Assembly (NCBI GenBank): GCA_902764915.1
Contig: CACWXY010000010.1
Coordinates: 20,577-84,576 of the forward strand
DNA length: 64,000 nt
Source of the DNA: an uncultured Eubacteriales bacterium
Lineage (GTDB): Bacteria > Bacillota > Clostridia > Christensenellales > Aristaeellaceae
Reading direction: 5' to 3'
Shown here: piece by piece, positions 43,187-51,964 of the stretch
Position numbering within the stretch: position 1 is the stretch's first letter
Layout of the letters: each line of letters begins with the position of its first letter
Program-made: the position numbers and the translations under genes
The notes under the pieces: model-generated
What the model was told of the DNA's origin: nothing
Databases searched by the model: none
What the model saw: only the letters and a program-made list of their open reading frames with translations

Positions 43187-43294
43187 AAGATCCTTCCTTT
43201 CTGCATGAAATGCAATGGTGACCATAAAGCTCTCCTTCTATGTGACGAAAGAGAATGACTTTTTCATGCGGGACTGTGAATTATGACAAAGTTT

Positions 43295-44029
43295 TCACAC
43301 GACGAGGCCGCCGCTGATTCCCAGGACCTGGCCTGTGATAAAGCTGGCCTTTTCACTGGCCAGGAATGCTATGGCCTGTCCGACATCCTCTGCCTGCCCG
43401 ATTCGGGAAAGCGGTGTTTCATCCTGCAGCGCCTGCATATCTTCCTCTGTCAGTCCGGCATTCATTTCCGTATCGATGACACCGGGGGAAACACAGTTGA
43501 CACGAATTCCGGAAGGTCCGAGCTCCTTGGCCAGTGCTCGGGTCATCCCGATGACAGCCGCTTTCGTTGCACTGTAGGCGACTTCACAGCTGGCGCCGAC
43601 TTCGCCCCACATACTGGACAGCGTCAGGATGCTTCCGGACTTCTGGGAGAGCATCTGCGGCAGACAGGCCTGAATGCATCGCGCCTGGCCGAGAAGATTC
43701 ACCTGCAGGAGGCGTTCCCAGTCTTCTTCTGTCGTATCCTGAAACATGGCAATATGTGCAATGCCAGCACTGAGCACCAGTACATCCAGGCGGCGGAAGC
43801 GGGCCAGTATTTCAGAAAAAGTGCGTGACACGCTCTCGGCTGAAGATACATCACACATGGAAAAGTCTACATCGTAGCCTTTTTCGCGAAGGGCTGTGCA
43901 TTCTGTCTGGGCTGTTTCTCGCCGTGTATGATACAGCATCTGTACCTTATATCCATCCTTTGCCAGGGCTTTTACACACGCAAGACCGATGCCTCTGTCA
44001 CCGCCTGTGACAATTGCTGTCTTATACAT
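43295..44029 (-). CDS. Short-chain dehydrogenase/reductase (FabG-like)
   Basis: 244 residues from ATG 44029 with GAAAGG upstream. It has the cofactor motif TGGDRGIGLA, the MCDVSSAESV segment that selects the nucleotide, the LVLSAGIAHI segment (SAG where NAG is usual), the catalytic Ser in ILTLSSMWGE and YxxxK in AYSATKAAV, and the PGVIDTEMNAGL loop. Most similar in layout to 3-oxoacyl-ACP reductase, but no other fatty acid genes are near, so the substrate is open. Own promoter. Confidence 0.87.
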   Translation of the reverse strand: MYKTAIVTGGDRGIGLACVKALAKDGYKVQMLYHTRRETAQTECTALREKGYDVDFSMCDVSSAESVSRTFSEILARFRRLDVLVLSAGIAHIAMFQDTTEEDWERLLQVNLLGQARCIQACLPQMLSQKSGSILTLSSMWGEVGASCEVAYSATKAAVIGMTRALAKELGPSGIRVNCVSPGVIDTEMNAGLTEEDMQALQDETPLSRIGQAEDVGQAIAFLASEKASFITGQVLGISGGLVV

Positions 44030-44068
44030 ATTACAACCTTTCACAAAAAATTCAAATATTCGTCATAA

Positions 44069-44097
44069 ATTATACATAATTACACGATGGATGCCAA
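44069..44097 (-). promoter_or_regulatory. Promoter of the FabG-like gene
   Basis: On the - strand TTGGCA (44097-44092) and consensus TATAAT (44074-44069) are 17 bases apart, 40 bases before the start codon. Confidence 0.78.
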
Positions 44098-44568
44098 GTC
44101 TTTCCATGAAAAATCGAGGAAAACGGAAAAAAATGCATTCGGTTTTCGTGCAAAGAAAGACAGAGGAGAGGAAGGGCGTTGCGCGCTTATCTGTGAAATC
44201 ACTGGAAAAGGCCAAGTGCCGTGTCAGCATGCCTGTCCGGCGGGGAAGAGTGATGTATGGGACAGAAGCAGGAGAAAGAAGAACGGATGGGGAAGGGGTG
44301 TACGCCAATGCGCGGGGAAAGTGAAGGAAACGGTGGAATGCTTTGTCATGAAGCACATCGAAAGGCCCGAACACTGTAAAGGAACTGAAGCAGATCAGCC
44401 TGGAGAGTATATCATGGATTGCAGCATAAGAGACTGCAGGCAGCGCGGCCTGCTCCATTTGAAAATACTGCTGCAAAAAGCGGCATGCAGAGGATGACCG
44501 AAATCCAGTTTGACAGTAAGCATATGCTTGCTTTCAATCCACGTACGCTCCATGATAAGGGAAAGCGC
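44098..44568. other. 470-base region with no recognised gene
   Basis: A + strand frame of 136 codons (44087-44497) spans most of it, rich in Lys, Arg and Cys, but has no ribosome site and resembles nothing I know. A 137-codon frame on the opposite strand is equally unconvincing. The 5' part is purine-rich (44105-44170). I see no hairpin, repeat or RNA gene until the rpsT terminator. Confidence 0.35.
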
Positions 44569-44600
44569 AAAAAAAAGGATATCTGTTTTCACAGATATCC
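44569..44600 (-). terminator. Intrinsic terminator of the rplM-rpsI-rpsT operon
   Basis: GGATATCTG (44577-44585) pairs with CAGATATCC (44592-44600); on the - strand the hairpin is followed by eight T. It lies 37 bases beyond the rpsT stop. Confidence 0.92.
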
Positions 44601-44637
44601 TGGATTGCTATCTGAAAGATCCGTCCGCAATAATCAA

Positions 44638-44883
44638 TTACACAGAAGCCTTTGCCAAAGCCTTGGCAAGACGAGCCTTTTTGCGGTTGGCTGCATTCTT
44701 ATGGATGACGCCCTTAGCGGCAGCCATATCGATGGCAGATACGGTCTGGCTGAGCTGATCAGCAGATACGTTCGCTTCGAACTTCTTGACAGAAGTACGC
44801 AGGCCATTCTTGATCATGCGATTGCGAAGACTCTTCTTCGCACTGACCTTCACGCGCTTTTTAGCAGACTTGATATTCGGCAA
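44638..44883 (-). CDS. rpsT: Ribosomal protein S20
   Basis: 81 residues. TTG 44883 is chosen: it is nine bases after GGAGG and gives the family's canonical start PNIKSAKKRVKVSAKK, while ATG 44889 would be only three bases from the site. Typical S20 helices continue with SLRNRMIKNGLRTSVKKFEA and end VIHKNAANRKKARLAKALAK. It binds 16S rRNA in the 30S body. It follows rpsI by 50 bases, an unusual position, since rpsT is normally elsewhere from the L13-S9 pair. Confidence 0.96.
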   Translation of the reverse strand: MPNIKSAKKRVKVSAKKSLRNRMIKNGLRTSVKKFEANVSADQLSQTVSAIDMAAAKGVIHKNAANRKKARLAKALAKASV

Positions 44884-44933
44884 CTCCATTCACCTCCCAA
44901 AGGATAGGGTTCAAGATACAAAGCAGGATGCAA

Positions 44934-45323
44934 TCAGCGCTTGCTGAACTGCGGAGCACGACGGGCAGCCTTGAGACCGTACTTCTTGCGTTCCTTCATA
45001 CGAGGATCGCGAGTGAGAAGACCACTCTTCTTCAGGGTCGTACGCAGTTCAGGATCAGCCTTGCACAGGGCGCGGGACACGCCATGGCGGATTGCACCGG
45101 CCTGGCCGGAGATGCCACCACCGCGGACGTTTACGAGAACGTCGAAGTTGTTCACACCGGTGATAGTGAAGGGCTGACGAACAGTCATCTTCAGGGTTTC
45201 CAGTCCGAAATAGTCATCCAGATCACGCTTGTTGACAACGATCTTGCCATCGCCGGGAACGAGACGGACGCGGGCAATCGCTTCCTTACGGCGGCCAACA
45301 GCACTATATACTACATTAGGCAT
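44934..45323 (-). CDS. rpsI: Ribosomal protein S9
   Basis: 129 residues, normal size. [40 protein letters not shown] and [20 protein letters not shown] are family hallmarks and the C-terminus ends in the conserved SKR that reaches the P-site tRNA. It follows rplM by six bases, the universal L13-S9 pair. Confidence 0.98.
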   Translation of the reverse strand: MPNVVYSAVGRRKEAIARVRLVPGDGKIVVNKRDLDDYFGLETLKMTVRQPFTITGVNNFDVLVNVRGGGISGQAGAIRHGVSRALCKADPELRTTLKKSGLLTRDPRMKERKKYGLKAARRAPQFSKR

Positions 45324-45329
45324 TGTGAA

Positions 45330-45785
45330 TTACTCCTTTCCGCCGCGAGCAGAAGACACAAGCTCCAGCTTCTCGGGCTTCTGAGCAACCTGCTCATAGT
45401 CCGCACCAGCGTAGATCTTCAGTTTTCTGGCCATCTGACGACCCAGGGTTCCCTTGGGCAGCATGCCAACAACGGCATGGCGCAGGGCAAACTCGGGCTT
45501 TTCAGCAATCAGCTTGCGATAAGAGGTGCTCTTCAGTCCGCCCGGATAGCCACTGTGATGATAATAGAACTTCTGATCCAGCTTCTTGCCGGTCATGATG
45601 ACCTTATCCGCGTTGATGATGATGACATAGTCACCGGTATCCATATGAGGGGTATAGGTGGGCTTGTTCTTGCCGCGCAGTACATTGGCTACCTGGCTGG
45701 CAACATGTCCGAAAACCTGTCCCTCGGCATCAACGACATACCACTTGCGCTGGATGTCGGAAGCCTTCGGCATATACGTTTTCAA
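45330..45785 (-). CDS. rplM: Ribosomal protein L13
   Basis: 151 residues from TTG 45785, eight bases after AAGGAGG; this yields the usual MKT start. [59 protein letters not shown] and [20 protein letters not shown] are typical. Longer frames upstream are leader sequence. First gene of the operon with its own strong promoter about 110 bases upstream. Confidence 0.98.
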   Translation of the reverse strand: MKTYMPKASDIQRKWYVVDAEGQVFGHVASQVANVLRGKNKPTYTPHMDTGDYVIIINADKVIMTGKKLDQKFYYHHSGYPGGLKSTSYRKLIAEKPEFALRHAVVGMLPKGTLGRQMARKLKIYAGADYEQVAQKPEKLELVSSARGGKE

Positions 45786-45886
45786 AGGAAACTCCTCCTT
45801 GAAGTAGTTAAAAGGGTCTGCGCGCATGATGGTCGCATGCAACGCCTGTGTATCAATGCTACCGGGGCTAGCGGAGATCAATACCT
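45786..45886 (-). promoter_or_regulatory. Leader of the L13 operon
   Basis: About 100 transcribed, non-coding bases between the predicted start site (near 45885) and the rplM TTG. It contains complementary stretches (GCATGATGGTCGCATGC is itself palindromic in part, 45822-45840). L13 leader RNAs that bind the protein are known in Firmicutes; membership of that family here is a suggestion from position only. Confidence 0.4.
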
Positions 45887-45891
45887 CGAGT

Positions 45892-45920
45892 ATTCTATAG
45901 ATTTTTACAGGGCGTGTCAA
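45892..45920 (-). promoter_or_regulatory. Promoter of the rplM operon
   Basis: On the - strand TTGACA (45920-45915) and TAGAAT (45897-45892) are separated by exactly 17 bases. Confidence 0.85.
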
Positions 45921-46053
45921 GATGAAAAACACAAGATTTTCGGGCTTTCCGGCTACTTTTTTCAGACTTTTTTCAGAAGATGCTGGCACAATGGCAGGAA
46001 TCGGGGAAGGAGAGCGCGAAAACATAGAGAAGGTTGAGAGAGGAGGGATTCCC

Positions 46054-46518
46054 TTGGATAAATGGGACGATCGTTTCATGCAGATGAGCCACGTCATTTC
46101 CACCTGGTCCAGCTGCGCCAGACCGGGACGGTCCATCGGCTGCGTCATTGTCAAGAACAAGCGGATCATGACGACCGGATATAACGGAGCACCGTCAGGC
46201 CTGAAAACCTGCCGTGAACGGGGCGGCTGTCTTCGGGATAAGCTGCAGATTCCCTCAGGAACCCGGGCAGAGGTATGCTATGCGACGCATGCTGAGCAGA
46301 ATGCCATCATTCAGGCAGCCCGTCTGGGGGTATCCATTGACGGTGCAACCCTGTACTGTACGCATCAGCCGTGCTCCGTATGTGCAAAGATGATTATCAA
46401 CGCAGGCATTAAACGGATTGTGTTTCAGGAAGGATATCCGGATGCATTCTCCGTGAAGCTGCTCTCGGAAGCCGGCGTGCAGATGGATCGATATGAACCC
46501 GAAAAGCCAGAGGCGTGA
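46054..46518 (+). CDS. Deoxycytidylate deaminase (ComEB-like)
   Basis: 154 residues from TTG 46054, seven bases after AGGAGGG; it begins [20 protein letters not shown], as in the family. The zinc site is THAEQNAI (His, catalytic Glu) and [10 protein letters not shown] (two Cys). It also has CIVKNKR-type [20 protein letters not shown]. It converts dCMP to dUMP for dTTP synthesis. Single gene, divergent from rplM and convergent with the DUF6062 operon. Confidence 0.93.
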   Translation: MDKWDDRFMQMSHVISTWSSCARPGRSIGCVIVKNKRIMTTGYNGAPSGLKTCRERGGCLRDKLQIPSGTRAEVCYATHAEQNAIIQAARLGVSIDGATLYCTHQPCSVCAKMIINAGIKRIVFQEGYPDAFSVKLLSEAGVQMDRYEPEKPEA

Positions 46519-46532
46519 ACCTCTGGCTTTTT
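46504..46532. terminator. Shared terminator overlapping the deaminase stop codon
   Basis: AGCCAGAGG (46505-46513) pairs with CCTCTGGCT (46520-46528). The deaminase stop TGA (46516-46518) lies in the loop, so the last codons form part of the stem. T-runs follow on the + strand and, more weakly, on the - strand, so it probably also ends the operon coming from the right. Confidence 0.85.
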
Positions 46533-46579
46533 CAGAAGATCATTCCCGGTACAGCCGGCGGAGTCCGGCAATGCAGCGC

Positions 46580-47356
46580 TTACTCCTCCGGGTTTGGTTC
46601 GTCCCCGACGCAGTAGGACCGCAGTTTGTTGACAGTGCGCGGCACAGCATCCTGGCTCTGCTTCCAGGGCTCATTCTGGTACCGGTAGTCGAACTTCTTG
46701 ATAAACCAGGAGATATCCTCCTGCATACGGTCCATGTTCTTTGTCTCCATCTGGCAGAGCATGCGAAGAAACGCTGCGCTTTCCTTGGCGCTGAGCTCCT
46801 CGCAGCATACCTTGACCAGGTCGGCCATATGCGGCAGACAGACACCCTTGCTGTTTTCAAATCTGGTGCGGAATTCCGCATCATTCTTGTACAGATGGAA
46901 GAAGGTATGCAGATACCGGTTCACATTCTCCTGAATACTGTCGCACATGATACAGCTTTCCGCCATCTGGGCCAGTTTCTTCCCGCTTTCCTCGATCTCG
47001 CTCTTGGCATCGCGTCCTCCTCGGGACAGTTTGCCAAGAGGCGCTTTTTCCAGGGTATCGGCCTGCTTAAGCAGCGTTTCCTGGACTTTTTTCATTCTTT
47101 CACGGGTGCGTGCCAGATGACTCTCCAGCATCAGGGCATGCCCCAGACGGTTGCTCATCTGATAGAGCATGGCATGGTGCTTGGTGCAGAAACCTTTCTC
47201 ATTCACCTGAATGCGGGTATCCGGCTCCATAACGGAAGCGCCCAGATAGCGCTCGGCTTCCCCCAGTTCAATCTTGCGGGCCAGTGCGCACAGGAGACAC
47301 TCGCCGTCGAGTTTCATGGCGTCCCATACGGGAATGGTATCAAGATGGTATTTCAT
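46580..47356 (-). CDS. DUF6062 family protein
   Basis: 258 residues, soluble and mostly helical. The N-terminal KYHLDTIPVWDAMKLDGECL, then LCALARKIELGEAERYLGAS, VNEKGFCTKHHAMLYQMSNR and GHALMLESHLARTRERMKK are the DUF6062 pattern of clostridial proteins. Repeated cysteine/histidine sites (GECLLC, GFCTKHH, SCIMCDS, VCLPHM) suggest metal binding. Last gene of a ten-gene operon; function unknown. Confidence 0.82.
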   Translation of the reverse strand: MKYHLDTIPVWDAMKLDGECLLCALARKIELGEAERYLGASVMEPDTRIQVNEKGFCTKHHAMLYQMSNRLGHALMLESHLARTRERMKKVQETLLKQADTLEKAPLGKLSRGGRDAKSEIEESGKKLAQMAESCIMCDSIQENVNRYLHTFFHLYKNDAEFRTRFENSKGVCLPHMADLVKVCCEELSAKESAAFLRMLCQMETKNMDRMQEDISWFIKKFDYRYQNEPWKQSQDAVPRTVNKLRSYCVGDEPNPEE

Positions 47357-47371
47357 AGTGGCACCTCCGTT

Positions 47372-48220
47372 TCAGTTCCGTGAAGAGGCAGAGAAGAGCA
47401 GCTGCTCCAGGGCCCAGGCAATGCCGTCATCCCTGTTGCTGCGGGTGATAAACCGTGCGGCATCACAGACGGATGGGGCAGCATTGCCCATTGCAACGGG
47501 GAATCCGCACGCTTCCAGCATGGGAAGATCGTTGTCCTGATCTCCGAAGGCCATGACCTGAGAGGGAGAAAGCGCAAGTCTTTCGCAGAGCTGCTGAATG
47601 CCGTAGCCCTTGTCCACGCCGCGACGGATGATTTCTATATTATCCTTCCAGGAAGAGGTCAGTGCAATGCCGGGTATATCGGATGAAAGCGCAGCTTGCA
47701 GTTGCTGCAGAACGCCGTCATCGCGGGGATGGACACAGACGAACTTGCTGACTCCGCGGCGAAGAAGCGGCAGGGCGTCTGCTTCGCGCGTAAAAACCCG
47801 GGTGCGCGTGCCGGGGTATGCCAGATAGGTACCCCAGACCAGGTCAGGCAGAGGCGGTGTATCCAGAGAGCGCACATACAGATCATGGTCGCAGAACATG
47901 GCAAAAGTGGTTGGTGTGTTGCGAAGGCGTTCATAGACCTGCTCCGCGTCTTCCTCTGCCAGGTGATGGCTGTATACCATAGGGCCCAGCGGTGCATTCA
48001 GCATACATGCACCGTTGAGCGCGATTACATGACAGGGGAGGGCTGCATTCCTGGCAAAGACAGAAGCGTCATCCGGAAGCCGGCCGGAACAGAGCGCCAG
48101 TGCGATCCCGGCAGCATGTGCCTGAAGCAGGGCATCCCGTGTTTTCGGTGAAATCTGAACCGGCGGCGGAGTGAGAAGGGTTCCATCCAAATCCATGACA
48201 ATCAGGCGGATATCGTCCAT
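47372..48220 (-). CDS. Cof-type HAD hydrolase
   Basis: 282 residues. HAD motif I is LIVMDLDGTLLTPP, motif II LALCSGR, motif III lysine in the region DKGYGIQQL, and motif IV VMAFGDQDNDLPMLEACG. The C2-type cap between them classifies it as a Cof/YidA-like phosphatase of sugar phosphates, nucleotides or cofactors. The ATG follows AGGAGG. It lies three bases after the pseudouridine synthase gene. Confidence 0.92.
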   Translation of the reverse strand: MDDIRLIVMDLDGTLLTPPPVQISPKTRDALLQAHAAGIALALCSGRLPDDASVFARNAALPCHVIALNGACMLNAPLGPMVYSHHLAEEDAEQVYERLRNTPTTFAMFCDHDLYVRSLDTPPLPDLVWGTYLAYPGTRTRVFTREADALPLLRRGVSKFVCVHPRDDGVLQQLQAALSSDIPGIALTSSWKDNIEIIRRGVDKGYGIQQLCERLALSPSQVMAFGDQDNDLPMLEACGFPVAMGNAAPSVCDAARFITRSNRDDGIAWALEQLLFSASSRN

Positions 48221-48223
48221 GAC

Positions 48224-49105
48224 TCAGACCTCCTGCTGTTCCCAGAATTTTTGAAAGGGCGGGGTAATGGAAAACGTGCGTCCGTCCAGCTGTGGAAGAT
48301 GGCCTTTGGTATCCAGTGTCAGTGAACTGGAGCAGAGCATCAGCTTGCCCTGCACATGCCGTGCGCGGTTCAGGGTACGGTCGCCGTAGACGTCATCTCC
48401 CAGGATCGGATGTCCCAGAGCGGCCATGTGTGCCCGGATCTGGTGGGTGCGGCCTGTGATGAGATGAACTGAGAGAAGACTGAGCCCGTTCCTGGTGTCC
48501 AGCGTCTCATAGCCGGTGAGGATCATGCGGGCACCGGGGACTTCATGGTCGTGGATTGTGACTTTCCCCAGCTGAGCATTCTTGGTCAGATAGGCTTTGC
48601 AGCTGGCAACCGGCGGTTTCATGGACCCGCGGACAATGCAGGTATAGCGCTTGTCCAGCGTACGGTCAGAGAATACCTTGCGCAGAATCTCTGCGGCGCG
48701 TGCGTGGCGTGCGAATACCACAAGCCCGCACGTCTGCACATCCAGACGGTGAATGGGGATCACGGTTTCATAGCCCGAGCGCCGGAGCATTTCCTCCAGG
48801 CTGGGGCCGTCGCCGTCTTCGGCGGACACGGATAGTCCGGCGCGCTTGTTCACCAGAAGGATATCATCATCCGAATAGATCATTTCCGGTGCCCGGGAGC
48901 GTATATCCATGTAATAGATCTGAAGACTGTCTCCGGCCCGGACGCGGGTATCGCTTCCGGTGCGCTTTCCGTTGACCTTTATGTCACGGTGCTGAAAGAT
49001 GGCGCGCACATCCGGTGCGTCCAGTTCCGGGAGACAGGCCCTGACAAGCGCGGAGAGCTTCATCCCTTCCTGGGATACAGGAACTGTATACTGCATCAGT
49101 GCCAT
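48224..49105 (-). CDS. RluA-family pseudouridine synthase
   Basis: 293 residues. An S4-like N-terminal domain (about 10-75, ELDAPDVRAIFQHRDIKVNG) precedes the catalytic domain with the HRLD motif (IPIHRLDVQTCGLVVFARHA, aspartate catalytic), KRYTCIVRGSMKPP and LITGRTHQIRAHMAALGHPI with GDDVYGDR. It isomerises uridine in rRNA or tRNA. ATG 49105 overlaps the upstream gene's stop (TGATG). The target position cannot be told. Confidence 0.93.
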   Translation of the reverse strand: MALMQYTVPVSQEGMKLSALVRACLPELDAPDVRAIFQHRDIKVNGKRTGSDTRVRAGDSLQIYYMDIRSRAPEMIYSDDDILLVNKRAGLSVSAEDGDGPSLEEMLRRSGYETVIPIHRLDVQTCGLVVFARHARAAEILRKVFSDRTLDKRYTCIVRGSMKPPVASCKAYLTKNAQLGKVTIHDHEVPGARMILTGYETLDTRNGLSLLSVHLITGRTHQIRAHMAALGHPILGDDVYGDRTLNRARHVQGKLMLCSSSLTLDTKGHLPQLDGRTFSITPPFQKFWEQQEV

Positions 49106-50130
49106 CAGTTCACCTGCTTTCTGCTGCATACCGCCCAGGGGATAACCGTGGAGCGCAGGAGATCCATCATCTCCTGCATCCGGGGCAGAGGCTCCATGAT
49201 CAGAGAGGACCGCATGACTTCGAGGAAAGCTTCCCTGGGCGCGCCCTGTCTGGCCATGAGCAGCATATCCCAGGTAAAGGCTTCACTGGGGATTTCGGGG
49301 CGCATATACTGCTGGATCTGGCCCTGCATCATCCAGGCAACCTCGTCCTCGGCGGCAAGATAGGGCGGGAAAAAAGGCGCGTCCGGTGCTGCGGAATACA
49401 GCGCGTCCCTATGGCGAAGCATGGTGTCTGTTTCACTGGCACCGCTATGGATGAGCATGCATGTGCCGTCAGGCGCATAGAGATAGGAAAAGGCCGCGTG
49501 CAGATAACGGCGCAGCATGTTTTCCCGAAAGCGCAGGGACGGAGGGACCAGAAGCGAAAGCGCATGCATGGCATCGGTTTCCCGTATCATGCCCTCCCGG
49601 TATAAAAGCAGCTGCGCTTTCTCTTCAAAGCCCTGCAGACGCTCCCGGAATGCGATCTGTTCGTTGCTGTATGCGAGGCGGTATACGGTCTCCAGCATAC
49701 GGTCGGACATCATCAGGCTTATGTCGTCTTCTGCGCGGAATTCAATGAAAGCCATATTGCGCATGCACAGGGACTCCGCGACCATGACCTCTTCTGTCGG
49801 ATGCAGGTGAATGTGTCCGCCTGCATGCATCAGTCGGGTCAGGAGACTGTTTTCCAGAGCTGTCAGCAGATAGGCTTCACTGGGAAGGGTGCTGACAAAT
49901 GCGTCCTGCATACCCTGAACGGTATGCAGGACGGAGCTTGCCGGGTGCGCAATAGCGTCATAAGAGGCAAGATAAAGCGCCTGTGCCTGTGCGTCATCCT
50001 TTAAGGAAAGCACGTCCGCCTGCGGACGAAGGGACAGACGGCGCAGACAGTTGTCCATGGATTGCCGCATGATCACAGACATGGTTTTCTGCGGCCATGC
50101 GTTTCCCTCTGTGGGAAAAGTACGAAGCAT
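49105..50130 (-). CDS. Protein of unknown function
   Basis: 341 residues, no signal or membrane segment, mostly alpha-helical. Segments such as SVLHTVQGMQDAFVSTLPSE, HPTEEVMVAESLCMRNMAFI and YLHAAFSYLYAPDGTCMLIH do not point to a family I know. It starts at ATG 50130 behind AAAGGAG and is translationally coupled to the pseudouridine synthase downstream. Its position in the operon gives no clear clue. Confidence 0.6.
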   Translation of the reverse strand: MLRTFPTEGNAWPQKTMSVIMRQSMDNCLRRLSLRPQADVLSLKDDAQAQALYLASYDAIAHPASSVLHTVQGMQDAFVSTLPSEAYLLTALENSLLTRLMHAGGHIHLHPTEEVMVAESLCMRNMAFIEFRAEDDISLMMSDRMLETVYRLAYSNEQIAFRERLQGFEEKAQLLLYREGMIRETDAMHALSLLVPPSLRFRENMLRRYLHAAFSYLYAPDGTCMLIHSGASETDTMLRHRDALYSAAPDAPFFPPYLAAEDEVAWMMQGQIQQYMRPEIPSEAFTWDMLLMARQGAPREAFLEVMRSSLIMEPLPRMQEMMDLLRSTVIPWAVCSRKQVN

Positions 50131-50146
50131 AACTTCTCCTTTGTGA

Positions 50147-51217
50147 TCAGCTCAGGCGCGTAATCCAGTGGTTCTCATCGGGCAGTTTCCCGTACTGAAT
50201 GCCGGTGAGCGTATCATACAGCTTCTGAGAGATCGCCCCGATCTCGCCTCCGCCGATGACCAGTTCTTCGCCATCCATGCACAGTTTTCCTACCGGGCTG
50301 ATGACGGCTGCCGTGCCTGTGCCGAAAGCCTCGGTAAGTTTTCCGGAGCGGATATCGGCAAAGATATCGGCGATGGCCAGTCGTGCTTCCTCTGTCTCAT
50401 ACCCAAGCTGGCGGGCCAGTGTGAGAATGGAGTCACGGGTAATGCCCGGGAGAATGGAGCCGTTCAGTGCGGGTGTCACAATACGGTTGCCGTAGGCAAA
50501 CATCATGTTCATGGAGCCGACTTCTTCCACATACTTCTGCTCCACGCCGTCCAGCCACAGTACCTGACTGTAGCCCTTCTTTTCAGCAATGTCCCCGGCA
50601 AGAATGGACGCGGCATAGTTGCCTGCACACTTGGTGAAACCGGTGCCGCCGCGGACCGCGCGCACGTACTGGTCTTCTACATAGATGCCCACAGGCTTCA
50701 GGCCATCCTTGTAGTAGGAACCCACGGGAGAGAGGATAATAAAGAAGAGATAGGTCTTGGAAGCATGGACGCCCAGATGCACGTCCATGGAGATCATGGT
50801 GGGGCGGATATACAGGCTTGTGCCTTCAGAATGCGGAACCCACTCCTGGTCCAGAAGCACCAGCTGCTTGAGGCCTTCCAGTGCGGTTTCTTCATCCAGT
50901 GCGGGCATGCACATGCGCTGCGCGCTGCGCGTCATACGTGCCAGGTTGGCTTCCGGGCGGAACAGCTGCAGCCCGCCGTCAGCACGGCGATAGCATTTGG
51001 TGCCCTCAAAGATCGCCTGACCATAGTGCAGCACCATACTGGCCGGATCCATGGCAAAATCGCCATAGGGGACAATGCGCGGGTCAAACCAGCCCTTGCC
51101 CTCCTCATAGTTCATCAGGAACATATGGTCCGTAAAGTAGTGACCAAACCCGAGCTTGCTTTCATCCTGCGGCTTGGCCTTGGGGGCAGTTGTCTTTTGA
51201 ATGCTGATGGTTTTCAA
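50147..51217 (-). CDS. ilvE: Branched-chain amino acid aminotransferase
   Basis: 356 residues from TTG 51217, eight bases after AAGGAGG; an upstream TTG at 51238 would place the ribosome site inside the gene. Fold-type IV PLP enzyme: GHYFTDHMFLMNYEEGKGW, ASMVLHYGQAIFEGTKCYR, the PLP lysine in GTGFTKCAGNYAASILAG, EEVGSMNMMFAYGNRIVTPA and GILPGITRDSILTLA-like SILPGITRDSILTLARQLG. It transaminates leucine, isoleucine and valine with 2-oxoglutarate. Large-form (about 355 aa) BCAT group. Confidence 0.95.
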   Translation of the reverse strand: MKTISIQKTTAPKAKPQDESKLGFGHYFTDHMFLMNYEEGKGWFDPRIVPYGDFAMDPASMVLHYGQAIFEGTKCYRRADGGLQLFRPEANLARMTRSAQRMCMPALDEETALEGLKQLVLLDQEWVPHSEGTSLYIRPTMISMDVHLGVHASKTYLFFIILSPVGSYYKDGLKPVGIYVEDQYVRAVRGGTGFTKCAGNYAASILAGDIAEKKGYSQVLWLDGVEQKYVEEVGSMNMMFAYGNRIVTPALNGSILPGITRDSILTLARQLGYETEEARLAIADIFADIRSGKLTEAFGTGTAAVISPVGKLCMDGEELVIGGGEIGAISQKLYDTLTGIQYGKLPDENHWITRLS

Positions 51218-51246
51218 GGGAAAGACCTCCTTTTTCAATGCTTTTG

Positions 51247-51963
51247 TTATAGCTCGTCCGAGAGCGCCTGACGGGTAAGCTTCAGGGTCAGGGGCGTGTC
51301 TATTGAGGGAAAAAGATCCGGCTGCAGAAAGAAGACCGGCTCGCCGTCCGCGTCCAGGAAGAAATCCTCCTCAGGATAGAAATCCCAGGCAATGGCGTCC
51401 TCGAGCTCCGGAAGATCCGTGCCGCTCAGTGCCTGCATCATTTTTTCGCGCACCAGACGATTGCACTTTTCCGTCTGCCTGTTTTCCAGCCATGTGTCAT
51501 TATGATCCTCCGCGGTGAGAAGCCCCAGATAGTCCGGCAGACTGATGATCAGTCCGGCCTTGCTGCCAGTTCTGGCAAAGACATGTGCCGCCCAGACTAC
51601 GCTGTGCGTATCCTCGGAAACGGTGGTGGTCTCATACCGGTAGGAGACATAGGCATCATTGTCACAGGTGCACACATAGTCCAGTGTTACTTCCGTCGGG
51701 AATGTCAGGCTTTCGCCCAGGATCGGAACCGTAAACTCGGAAAGCTCCTTCCATGCATATTCCGACTGTGCCCGGATGCCTTCGGCGCAGATGTCATCCG
51801 ACGCTGGACAGGGAAAGCGGTAATGATAGATCAGGATTGCATTGTCCGCGGTGCTTCCGGACGGGTAAAAGAGCGTGCCCTCCAGGGCGGCGTCTTCCGC
51901 CTGAACCGGAGAGATGATGCATGAAAGATATAAGAGACAGAGCAGGCAGGAAAGGTGGCGCAT
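51247..51963 (-). CDS. Secreted protein, DUF3298-like
   Basis: 238 residues with a signal peptide (RHLSCLLCLLYLSCIISPVQA). The beta-rich mature part has a cysteine pair (DYVCTCDND) and the pattern YVSYRYETTTVSED, ARTGSKAGLIISLPDYLG, then a C-terminal FYPEEDFFLDADGEPVFFLQ; the last line is typical of DUF3298/RsiV-like extracellular domains. There is no sigma factor next to it. It lies in an operon with ilvE downstream and the flavoprotein upstream. Confidence 0.68.
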   Translation of the reverse strand: MRHLSCLLCLLYLSCIISPVQAEDAALEGTLFYPSGSTADNAILIYHYRFPCPASDDICAEGIRAQSEYAWKELSEFTVPILGESLTFPTEVTLDYVCTCDNDAYVSYRYETTTVSEDTHSVVWAAHVFARTGSKAGLIISLPDYLGLLTAEDHNDTWLENRQTEKCNRLVREKMMQALSGTDLPELEDAIAWDFYPEEDFFLDADGEPVFFLQPDLFPSIDTPLTLKLTRQALSDEL

Positions 51964-51964
51964 A

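Noticed and set aside
44087..44497. 136-codon + strand frame between the FabG-like gene and rpsT
   Set aside because: It has no ribosome site and no recognisable composition, and it begins inside the FabG-like gene's promoter region.
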